Positions 13,439 to 24,100 of a DNA stretch of 64,000 nucleotides are shown here, one piece after another. Location of the stretch: contig NC_088775.1 in assembly GCF_954871325.1 (NCBI RefSeq), forward strand, positions 85,103,561 through 85,167,560, in the 5' to 3' direction. This DNA is from Gordionus sp. m RMFG-2023. Its lineage: Eukaryota > Nematomorpha > Gordioida > Chordodea > Parachordodidae. A program made the translations under genes and the position numbers. The stretch's first letter is position 1; the number at the start of each line of letters is the position of its first letter. The notes beneath the pieces are model-generated. The model had not been told where the DNA came from and searched no databases. It saw only the letters and a list, made by a program, of their open reading frames with translations.

Positions 13439-15254
13439 AAATAAATAGTAGGAGAAAAAAAATGCCCTTCGATATCTTTTTAAAAACAATAATTCCAAAG
13501 AAATTTAGTAGGCTTGAGCGTTCGTTAATATTTCTGGAAGATGACTCCATATTGGAAACGGGTCTGCTCACAAAATGGAAATCTTTATAATAGATTCAAA
13601 ATGTTATCTTTAATGGCCGATTTGCGTTAGTTAAAATATCTTTCGAAGATAAACTCGATAGTGGAAACACGGTTAGCTTTGGCTTTGCTAAAGGAATTAT
13701 AATGTCACGTTAAGGTGTAGCCTACCCAGTGAAACTCTATATTTCCCGCTGGCGGTAAAAATTCATATTCCCGAATTCCATTTTATTTTTTTAAGTCAGG
13801 GTCCTGTCTGTCAACGAACTTATCATAGTTAGTCATTTTTAAAGGCAGCACAAAAAAAATGACAAAATAAAAGCAGCGGAAAATTAATAATTTACCAGGA
13901 CATGATATGAGACTTCAAGTCGAAAAACGAATCCTTTATTGATCTATTCTTGCCTTCTCAATTTTTTTTTCTCTATTTTTCTATCTTTCTCAAATATATG
14001 TACAAGATAATTTAAAATTTCGATAATGTATTGGATATATTTATTTATTTATTTTTGGGGGCAAATTTTTAAAAATAATTTTGTGCAACTGTTTTCCATT
14101 AACTGCCACCTTGATGGGTTAATGTCTTCTTTGAAATTGGAACTTTCTAGAATAATCAAAATAATTTATTTATCTATTTTTTTCAAAAAAAAACGCATCC
14201 TTCATATTCGATGCGATTTATATTTTATATAACCGTGTTCCACATTTCAATTCCTTCACTTTTTTTCTCATATTTTTTTTTCCTTTTAGTAATTGGTGTG
14301 TCCTAATTGTTTGAAAAAATCAACATGTGGAGAGAAAAAATGGATGAACAAACAAAAAAAAATAGCAAAAGAAAAAAAAGGAATAAATAAAAAAAAAGAA
14401 AGAATGAAAGAGGGGTGAATCGAAACATATCAGCTGATTTGAGACGACAGAAAGGATATACTTTTTCTAGTCTGTTCATCAAAGTTCCATATCTTTCGAT
14501 TGGGTAATATCGGAGTTGGACTAAAATTGAGCGATTACTGGAACGGTTAGTTGGACATTTGATTATAATGGGGAGGGGGGATTAAAATTTCGATAAATTG
14601 TAAACTCTTTGTCAACTGCCCATTAAAATAGGTATTCTGTCACGAATACCCCAAAATAAGGACAATGTAATCCCACAATTTTAACTAAAAAAAAATATTT
14701 AAAATACCCTTCAGAAAACGAATTTTAAAATTTCTGATATTGTTTATAATATCTAAATATAGCTTTATATTTTTAAAAAACATTTATACAAATAAATTGC
14801 GGCATTTCTTGTCTTTTTTTATCCTAGATATTTTTCCTCCTACATTCTTGATTCCTTTTATACGCACGCGTTCGCGCGATGATTTATTTTTATTAACCGC
14901 TCCCAAAATATAATATTTCCCAAATCATATTATCTCCCCGGGAAATCCATATGGCACATTATTTATTTGTGTTCGCTTTGCCTAAATAATAATTCAATTC
15001 AATATATAATATATCAATCAACAAAAAAAAACTTCTTTAAAAAAAAACTCTTTTCTCTCCTCATGAAAAAATAAAAATTTAAGAATGAGGTTACAATCAT
15101 GTTATTTTATATATAAAATCTAATTTTATTATTATTTTGATAAAAATTTAGTTTATAAGCCGAAATCAATTATTAAAAAAAAATTTGTCTTTATCGATTT
15201 TTTTGGGGGGGAAATTGGGGAAGGGGGGGGGGGGTATTTTTATGACCTATAACT
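13439..15254. other. Intergenic, no recognisable gene
   Basis: AT-rich sequence with polyA/polyG runs. No exon or repeat with definable ends. Confidence 0.45.
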
Positions 15255-15425
15255 AGTGTTGTTAAACGGCTCGTTTTGAGCCATTTTTTAAAATTATTGC
15301 GCAGGCCTTATAATTTCGCTTATAGATGGGGGAAAAGGTTTGCGAGGTTTAGGCAATATTTTTAGGGTTAAAATATTGAGTTTGTCATTTTTAAAAATAT
15401 GTTCAAATTGAGCCGTTTCATCTTC
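15255..15425. repeat. Foldback repeat (copy G)
   Basis: Starts 'tagtgttgttaaacggctcg', has a shortened left arm, and ends in 'gttcaaattgagccgttt'. Both ends of the family signature are present. Confidence 0.75.
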
Positions 15426-15959
15426 CATCCCCTATTTCAAAATTTAATTTGAAGATATATAACGGTCCAGCGAAAAGTAAAGTGGTTTTGAACTTAGGGA
15501 TTATAACGCGCGGTCATTTCACGAGTAAATGGTAAAATATGATTTTTAAAAAAAATTTAGGTTGGCGGTTCGCGTAGCATTGATTTTTTTTTGGTTAGAG
15601 TTAGCTGATTCGAATTCGCATTTTAATCAATATTCACTTTGAAGTTTAAGTTTTATTTTGACCGATAATAAACTGCCGCTAAAACTATATTATTGATTAC
15701 ATGTAGACTTTAACCCCCCCCCCCCAGGGTATAGCCTTATAAAAGGAAATTTTCAGAAGGAATTAGAAATGAACAAAATAAAATATTTGATTATAAGATT
15801 CTATTTTATATTATTGTGATTAAATAAATGAGTATAAAACAATTTTATTTTTTTAAAAAAAATTCCACCTTGAAAGGCAATTTCCAGAAATAATTTTATT
15901 TTTGAATTATTATTATTATTATACATATATTTCTTTTAGAATCTTGACCACTAGTGTTA
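15426..15959. other. Intergenic, no recognisable gene
   Basis: AT-rich sequence with a C-run near 15714-15725. No feature seen. Confidence 0.4.
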
Positions 15960-16045
15960 TTAGATTTTTACTCAATATTTTGGCCAGAAAAATATTGCCT
16001 AAAACCGTTTATAAAAATCGGCTTAAATCGAGCCGTTTAACCCCT
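15960..16045. repeat. Foldback repeat (copy H, internal deletion)
   Basis: Only the arms survive: 'ctcaatattttggccagaaa' runs almost directly into 'accgtttataaaaatcggct' and 'gagccgtttaac'. This gives a compact hairpin-like derivative. Confidence 0.7.
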
Positions 16046-16736
16046 CATTCTCATTTAGCGCTAATTCGCGGGGAAGAATACAAAAATACAGCATTTTTTA
16101 TACACTTCATGCGAATTTCGCTCTGTGTGAATGAGGTGGTAACAACACTATTGACCACTATAAACCTTAAAATATAGATGTTTCTTCCGAAGGCCTAATA
16201 CGTCGAAATTGGTTAAAGTGCTAAATAGCCAAAAAAGCCTCAATCCAATTATAATTTTTAATGTTTTTTTAGAGGACGGGTAAAATTTTCTCCTATCGCG
16301 AGTTTCAGGGTGTCATGAGCGAAAAATTATTTGGAAAAACCTGATATTAATGTTATCCATAAGGCTAAAATTCTAATCGGTGGTATGGGTCTATTGAAAT
16401 TTTGGATTGGATTTTAATTTAAATATGATTTTTTTTAAAGTATCAATCATCAGGAGAAAATAAACTAAATTTGGAGACCCTTTCCGCTTCTGGATCAAAA
16501 TCATCGCTGACCAATTCAGATCTTTTTTGTTTTTATTAACTAGATATCGTTTGGAAAAAAATTATTTATCGAAACAGCAGTTAAGACCAAAATATGTTTT
16601 TCCTAGTTTGAACCTGATTATAAATAACTGGTCGAAAGATAATTTACTAATTTTTAGAATGAAGAAAAGGGGGTTGGGTCTTATAATATGCTCAAATTGT
16701 TGAATCATTTTTCAAAATGATCAAAGTTGATTTTTT
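16046..16736. other. Intergenic, no recognisable gene
   Basis: No exon, RNA gene or definable repeat recognised. Confidence 0.4.
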
Positions 16737-16955
16737 GTTAAACGGCTCGTTTTGAGCCGATTTTTAAAAACGGCTAACTCAATATTTCATCTAGAATAAT
16801 ATCACGCAAGCCTGAATATTTTGTTTGTAGAAGGAACAAAGGTTTGGACATCTATTAGCGAAATCTCTAGGCTTAGGCAATATTTTTCTGGCTAAAATAC
16901 TGCATTAGCCGTTTAAAAATAGGCTCAAAACGAACCGTTTAACAACACAAGTAAA
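16737..16955. repeat. Foldback repeat (copy I, nearly full length)
   Basis: Best-preserved copy of the main subfamily. It starts 'gttaaacggctcgttttgag' and 'ccgatttttaaaaacggcta', and ends 'ggctcaaaacgaaccgttta' plus 'acaacac'. The two arms are inverted complements for about 50 bp each. No ORF is present. Confidence 0.85.
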
Positions 16956-17103
16956 GTGTATTAGGACCATGTGAATATCGACGATCAAAACGATTATGGA
17001 ATATGATAAAATATAAGTTACAATATTTTATCCGAAATTTTTCATTATCAAAATAATTTATAACTTGCTCATTTCTAAATTGAGTTAAAACTTCCTCTTT
17101 TTT

Positions 17104-17305
17104 TACTAGTGTAGTTAAATGGCTCTTTTAAAAAAACGGCTAACCCCATATATTATTCAAAAAAAATACACAATCCTTAAGATTTCGTTAGTAGATACCC
17201 AAACCTTTCTACCTTCTATATACCAAATTATTTAGGCTTTGCGTGATAATTTTGGCTGAAATATTGGGTTCGTTTTTAAAAACCGAGCCGTTTAACAACA
17301 CAACT
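17104..17305. repeat. Foldback repeat (copy J)
   Basis: Begins 'tagtgtagttaaatggctc' and ends 'gagccgtttaacaacaca', with 'acctttctaccttctata' in the centre. Both ends are present, but the arms have diverged. Confidence 0.8.
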
Positions 17306-17755
17306 ATTTACCCATACTTTTTTAAAATATTTCCCCGTTTTATTTGATGGTTTTTGTTTCTCTTTAGATCCATATATAATAACTAATATTATGGAAGATG
17401 GTAGTGTTGTTATAAAGCTCGATTTGGGGCGATTTTTCGAAAGGGCCCTATTAAGATTTTAGCTAAAATAATATCGTGGTAATCATCGAGATTTGGCTAA
17501 TAGATGTCCATGCATTTCTGCCATCTAGGCAAAATCTTTAGGCTGTGCCATGAATGGCCATGTTTTTGCTTTTTTGAAAAAAGAATAGGATTTAACCAAA
17601 CAAATTTGATATCAATGTGTAGCCAAATTATTAATATTTAAAATAAAATTTGAATTAAAGCTCTATCTATAATTGTTTATGAGCTAGATGAGGTTATGTG
17701 AATTCTGGCCAGTCAATTTGCCATATACTATGTGTTAACTGGCCATAATATATTA

Positions 17756-18394
17756 ATTAAGAATTTTATTATAAATATGAAATATTACAATATGAAATAT
17801 GAAATACTTGCAAAAGACCTATCTTATATATTTTTTCATTTTAGGTATATAAAAATTTAATTATACACTAATTTAATAAGTATAAGCATCTAAATTTTTC
17901 ATCATCCATTTATTGATACTTTATAAATTAATAACTTAATTATTTTTTTGTTAAACAGTTTAATTTCAATATAAAATTAACCACTCTCATAAATTATTAT
18001 CTTAATTATCTACATGTAGACTATTTTAATAATTTAATCATTCATCAATTTATAAATTTATGTTTAATAAACTTAGTTAGACAATATATTATTTAGAATT
18101 TTATTATAAATATGAAATATTACAATTAGAAATACTTCATGTTAATATTTCTTAATTTTTAGGCAATAAAAATTTAATTATAAGTATTAACATCTAAATT
18201 TATCATCATCTATTATGATAATATTTTATAAATTAATATCTTAATTATCTTTTTGTTAAACATTCTTATTTCAATATAAAATTAATCACTATCTATTTAA
18301 TAATTTTATAAATTATTATCTTAACTATCTACATGTTAAAGTGATTTAATAATTTAATCATTCATGATGTTTAATAAACTTAATTAGGCAATTA
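17756..18394. repeat. Two-copy tandem duplication inside the pogo-like element
   Basis: Unit 1 (about 17756-18089) and unit 2 (about 18090-18394) share long blocks such as 'gaattttattataaatatga' and 'ttaataaactta'. Small indels separate the units. It is non-coding and confined to the transposon. Confidence 0.75.
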
Positions 18395-18425
18395 TTAATA
18401 CACAACAATAATGAAAGCCATTTTA

Positions 18426-19346
18426 TTAATTTATAAATGAAACAATTATAGTATCTTTATATACATAACAAACAAATAAATCATTGTTATTAGTACATTG
18501 AGTATGGGCCCATTCTTCACATTGCAGGCATTTAATCCACTCTTCACCTTTCTTGCTCTTTGAATATGCCCTCTTGCATATTATGCAAAGCCACTCATCA
18601 TTAGTTTTCTTTAGATTTTTTTATATTGTTTTTTTAAATATTTGTTAATTTATGTTTTTTATAAGGTGATGAGGTTAAAATTTCTGATTTCTTTCTCCTC
18701 TTGTCTTTTTTGATAATATTATTGCTATATAAAATTGGATGTGATAGAATAGATTGTGAATTCAAATTATTATTGGGCTGATGACATGATGTTAAGCATA
18801 ACTCATTATCAGAAGTGGTAGGCATAGGGCTAAGAGTGGAATTTATTGTATCATTTTCAGGATCACAATAAGCTAATTTTCTCACTGTCAGAGGAATATT
18901 GGATAATTCTGACATATCATCATTAGATATTAAATAACTATATTCAGAGAATATATCAGGGTTGAAGGGATATATCCCACAGGCTAAAAATCCATTCTGA
19001 ATATTTTTGGGGGTTGTAGCTTTAGGAAGCTCCATTTTAATAATTGATGGTATTTCATATATGGTAAATGATTTGCCTACATGGTTTCTCATCCAATTGT
19101 CAATGCTGTTATTATAAAAAAATTTAAAGGTCCAAAGACTGATTTATCTAGTGGTTGTAACTTGTGGGAGCATTGTGGTGGTAGGGTGAGCAGGATTATT
19201 CCATTGTCTCTGCAAAAATCTATTGATCTTAGTGAGCAATGTGAACAATGATTGTCTAATATTAATAAATTTTTATTTGTTTTGGATGCTTTTGTTAGTT
19301 TGCAAATGAATGTATGATTTTGGCCAGTCAATGCCTGGCCAGACAA
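18426..19346 (-). pseudogene. DDE_1 (pogo/Tigger) transposase remnant with C-terminal zinc motif
   Basis: This is the C-terminal half of a cut-and-paste transposase. The first frame (19346 to about 19089) carries the catalytic-domain signature LLILDNHCSHCS (second Asp), then LTLPPQCSHKLQPLD and VFGPL, typical of DDE_1 enzymes. A frameshift near 19100 moves reading to the next frame (to 18634), which has TIYEIPSI, then GFLACGIYPFNPDIF, again typical of this family. A third frame (about 18600-18426) reads WLCIICKRAYSK and WIKCLQCEEWAHTQC, the Cys/His-rich tail seen on many pogo transposases. The N-terminal HTH and first catalytic Asp are missing, so it cannot be active. Confidence 0.85.
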
Positions 19347-19717
19347 TACTCACCTGTCTATTATTAATAAGCGCCTCTATATGTCTATTAAATAAAACTT
19401 TTAAAGTCTTATTTTTTGTGTGAATAATGCTAAATGCCTAAGGATAATATTTATATAAAATATCAGTAATCTAAATTAGTAATTTTTTCACCAAACAAAA
19501 AAATGTGTAACGTGATTTTTCCAGAAAGAGGTACCAAAAACAGTTTTTATAAAATATTTTTATATTGGATTGCTCTATTCAATAAATGAACCTAGGTAAG
19601 GTAAATATCATAAATATACACATTTTGACTAATTTTGAGAGAAATTGGTCCAATAGAAAAAAAGTTAAAGGGTGGTGGCCAGTCTTCAAACATGGCCATT
19701 TATGGCACTTCTCCCCT

Positions 19718-20135
19718 ACATAATGTTATTTTGGTTATAATCTTAATCCGGCCGTTTATTTTTACCCTACTCTTTTTAACAACACTGGGTAGAGGTATAT
19801 GACATTATTATTCGAAAAGATCTATTCAATATTTTATTATGTACATTCAATTCGTAAAATTTCGATGGCAACTATAGCCTCGGTCTATATTTTTATCAAT
19901 CAAAGATGTCCAAGCATTTGTGCCATCTACGAGCAAAATCTTTAGGGCTTATATAATGTCATTTTGGTTATTCCCACTTTTTTTTATACAACACTAGGTA
20001 ACGGAATACGACATTATTATTCGAAAAGATCTATTCAATAATTCATTATTATACATTTTAATTTCCATAAAATCTCGATGGCAACTATCGCCTAATTATC
20101 GATTTCCCCTCTATTCTTATCAATCAAACAAAACA
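19718..20135. repeat. About 190-bp tandem segmental duplication spanning a foldback end
   Basis: Unit 1 covers the end of the foldback copy plus flank ('gacattattattcgaaaaga', 'tcgatggcaactat', 'cttatcaatcaaa'-like) up to about 19906. Unit 2 (about 19907-20135) starts with the foldback middle 'gatgtccaagcattt', 'agcaaaatctttaggg', and repeats the same flank. Unit 2 lacks the pogo element and so preserves the pre-insertion sequence. Confidence 0.8.
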
Positions 20136-21197
20136 AAAGAATGAGAGAGAGAGAGAAGAAAGATAGAGATTTTATATCGAAAAAAAAATTAAAATTTTCG
20201 ATAAATAATAACATCATCGTACTCCCCCCTTATTATTCACCCCATTCTTTACTTCTTAGCCCTTTTCTTCTTCATAAAAGATTTTAATTTTTAATTTTTT
20301 TTTCAAACAAATAAAAAAATATTTTTTAATTTTTTAAATAAAAAAAAAAACTAAGGTAACGAACTTTTAACCTTTTATATCCCCAACTACCATTATTATT
20401 AATCATTTATTATGTAATTATCATTCCGTAGTTTTAGTTATATTGAACGTTGAGGTATAAATTTAATGTATCTCTTTAAACAAAAAAAAATGGCGCGTTT
20501 CTATTTCCCGATGATTTCTATTTTTTAAAGAAAAGAAAAAAAGAAATATAGAAAGGAGAAAAGAAAGAAAGAAAGAAAAGAGACCGTTCAATTTTTTTTT
20601 TAATACTAAAAATGCCAATGATCGCATTTTTATTTAACACAAATATAATGTCGTGCCTCATCACTTAGCCAAATCATCTTACCTTATTTTATTTTTATTT
20701 TTTTAAAAAAAAAAATTAATTGAACGTTAAGTAATAATAATAATAAAAAAAAATTTTATCAATCGGAATGGGGGAATACGTTGACTTTCAATATTGAAAA
20801 GAAAAGAATACAATATTTTTGTATAAATTAAAATAAAATGGAGAACGGAAGTTCAACGACTACGATTGTTTCAAAATAAAAAAAGAGAAGAAGAATGGAT
20901 CGATGAATGGGTGAGTGAGTGAAAAAATGAACATGAAAAAGTATTAAAGTTTATGAAGAGCACGTGATAAATTCGGGTTCAGTCAAATACAAAATTTTAG
21001 GGGGAGGGTGGTATTATTAATAATCAGATTTATTTGACATCGGTTAGAGTCTAAACGTTAACCGATTAATTTGACAAATCTGTAATTTGGCCATTTTTTT
21101 ATTAGTACCCCGGCCCTGCTTATACTGTATAATCGGTATGCGTAATTTATTCAAACTTTTTATAAATAATCTCATTTTTTTAAAATTCTTTTCCCAG
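20136..21197. other. Region upstream of the first visible BCL11 exon (probable intron)
   Basis: AT-rich sequence with (GAAA) patches near 20520-20580. It ends in a pyrimidine-rich tract and 'cttttcccag', a good splice acceptor at 21196-21197. No start-codon exon for BCL11 could be recognised here. Confidence 0.5.
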
Positions 21198-24100
21198 ATA
21201 ACCGATATTTCCCGGATTATAATGCTATCGATCATTCGTCTTCCCCCAATCGTTCATCTTTGGGGCATTCGAAGAACGTTCTTTATCCCGGTTCCGGAGA
21301 TGCCACCGGTTTGAAAAATTTACTATTAACGACGGGCCAACCCTATCCATCCAGTTTTCCTTTACTTTTCCCCCCATTTTACCCTCCCATGCGCTCGTCG
21401 CTCTCTAGTTACGATAGCAATAAGGGATTACCTCAGCACAATCATAAAGCCACGGAGATGGTACCCGCTATCGATAATAGCGAGATGGACGATAAACGTC
21501 GGAATATGAATCTACCGATGACTTTGAGGAGGAACGGGATCCAGAATAATATATTAGAAAATGGGCTTTCCCCTCAGGACAAAATTACGTGTGGTCATTG
21601 CCGACTCTCCTTCGATTTGAAGGACATTTCGTCTTTCGTCACGCACAAAATGAGGGAGGACAAAATCAAGAAAATTTCTACTAGATACCGTTCCCCGCCG
21701 TTCGACGAAAATTGTCCAAGGACCCCGTCTCCAAGTTGTCCAAAATTTAATCGCGATCCTCTACCTTCCGATCGTTTAACGATAAATGGGCGCTCGTATC
21801 ATGACGAACAGTCAAAATTAATCAGGTCTTATTCCGAACCGACATTGATCGAATTCGAAAAATACTCGCATCATGATACGCTCCCTGACAGTGATAATAA
21901 CATTATAGTTAATTATGATAATGTTGACAAAAACAACCTAACGAGATATACCGGTATCCCTAGACTAAGAGTGAACTTACTCAATACGGTAATCTGCGAT
22001 GAATTATCGGACGTTAGGAATGAACATACTCAATACTATATTTTAAACGGGTTTCGGCTACGACCTAATCCTGATGGTTATTTAATCGATGCTCATCGAG
22101 CAACATTGAACCCCGTGACCAATGGTATATCCATGTTAGACGCTAAATATGACGTGTTGGAAGATTGTAACAAACTCGATCGTCATAAAAATTCAGATGA
22201 AGCAAATAAAAACAATTCTGGGGATACGAAAACCGCATATAAGAATAGGGACGATTGTACCCTATCGAAGAGTCGATCTTTCCCTAATTTGGTGGTTCGT
22301 CCTATTCTTTCTAATATGGCCGGCAAGAAGAATCGATTGAACTCTGATCAAATCAAGTCTTATGAAACTTCCACAAGCCGGGCGAAATGTATTCCTTTGA
22401 TTTCTCTCTTGCGGAAAAACGACGACTCAAAGGATCTAAGTACATATATTATATATCTTACTCTTTAAATATTATAATTTTAAGATTTAAATAAGTATAC
22501 CAGGGGGTTGGCACTAGTTAATGAGAGGCTTTACATCACCCCCACCCTCTTCCAAGCTAATAACTTTATTACATCTCTACCAAATCAAAATTAGCAATAA
22601 AAAGAAAGTAGTCAATATTAATAAAAGAAGAAAAAAACAAAATTAACAAAAGAAAAGTAAAATTATTAAAAAAGAAAATAAATCAAAATTAACATGCGAT
22701 CCTCCCTACTCCCACCCCTGTTTAATGGTTATAATGTTAATCTGTGGTATGGTAGTGTAGAATTAGCAATAATCATGCGTCTAATTAATATAGTTTTATC
22801 TTCGTATAATTACTAATTTAAATGTTTTGTATTTATACAATAGTCATAGACGACAACAAGAAAATCGCGAATTTCGCCCATCGAGGAATAAAACCTTACA
22901 AATACTTTTGTGTTCGCTGCAAATACTCGACCAGCAGAGCCTGGCACTTGATTCTTCATTCAAAATTGGCCCACAAATATAATCTTTGCCGCTTGGGATA
23001 CGATTACGTCCACGGTCTCGATAGTAAAATCAATAAATGTCAATCGACCCACAATTATTATCGTAACAAAAAAGATATGACCAACGGTAATTTTGTCGAC
23101 TACGCAAATCGTTCTGGTAAACAGACCTATAGAGGAGGTTCATCCGATTCCAACTATTGGGATGCTTGGTTAAATCGCTCTCTAGGTCCTCCCCAGATAG
23201 TTCCTTACGAAAATTGTAATTTTCCTCCCACTAATTCCTATATTGGAGATAACAACTCTACCCGTAATGGTGCATTGCAAAAATTGATTTTGGAAAAGAC
23301 CTCTGACCACCCGCTGTTTAATCATTTATACGATCGTAGATCAATGATGAATGAATACGCAAGACGTTACTACTCCGCCATTTATGACGAGACACCACCC
23401 TTAAAGGAGGATAAAAAGGAGTACATCGATAAGATATTCGGGCCAGGAATCGAAAAGACTCTTCAGCAACAAATTCGTGCAGAAAAAATCGAAATAAGAG
23501 ATAGGGATACAAGAAAACAGGTCATTTCGGATGGGGAAGACGACGAATACGAAGAAGGGGAGGAAGGTGAAGAAGAGGAGGGAAACGCGCCAACTACTTC
23601 CTCTCATACCATTGATCGAAATTCGGAGAGTAGATGGATCAATCACGCATTCAGGAATCATGAATACGACTTTTACAATCCTAGCATGATTTTAACTAAC
23701 AATAAGCGTGCCCGATATGATAGCCAAAACTATGGTTTTTCGAATAAGAAGCAGATTATGCCAACCGATGACAGACACCGCAAAGAATCTTTATCCAGTA
23801 ACGGCAACGATATTAACCCTGAAATGGATATGGAAAATTTTTACGCGAGCAGTCCTTATCATTCAGACCCCTATTCTTGTCGTCAATACAATCCTGCCGC
23901 TAAGACAGGCATTTCGCCATACCATCCTGATAAACCTACCGGGAATAGATACTACTCTGCAAAAGATATTAAAGCCGATGCTAACGGTATAAATAGCAAT
24001 AACTCATCTAACATGCAACCTCCTTCAGATACTCACACCGTTAACGGTACTAGCAATGGTGGTAACAATAAAATCAAGTGTTGCGAATTTTGCGGAAAGT

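Larger units (their letters stand above)
17546..19717 (-). mobile_element. pogo/Tigger-like (Tc1/mariner superfamily) DNA transposon, damaged
   Basis: The inverted ends match over at least 17 bp: 'tgccatgaatggccatg' at 17546-17562 and the complement of 'catggccatttatggca' at 19691-19707. The right end extends to 'ctcccc' followed by TA at 19717-19718, so the complete terminus probably begins GGGGAGAAGTGCC. The left end seems to have lost about 10 bp including its TA. Inside, on the minus strand, lie a DDE_1-type transposase remnant and its C-terminal zinc motif. The N-terminal DNA-binding half is absent. A tandem duplication fills 17756-18394. The element is inactive as read. Confidence 0.8.
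17402..19788. repeat. Foldback repeat (copy K) split by a pogo-type transposon
   Basis: The left part (17402-17545) starts 'tagtgttgttataaagctc' and runs to the family's 'aaaatctttaggct'. The right part (19718-19788) resumes at 'cataatgttattttggt' and ends 'taacaacact'. The 2.2 kb between them is a separate transposon, so the foldback copy is older than that insertion. Confidence 0.8.

Noticed and set aside
13277-13571. Two minus-strand frames rich in Phe/Leu/Ser
   Set aside because: They cross the GAAA microsatellite. Low-complexity translation with no coding signal.
15902-16177. 91-codon + frame
   Set aside because: It runs through foldback copy H and its flanks. A translation of repeat DNA.
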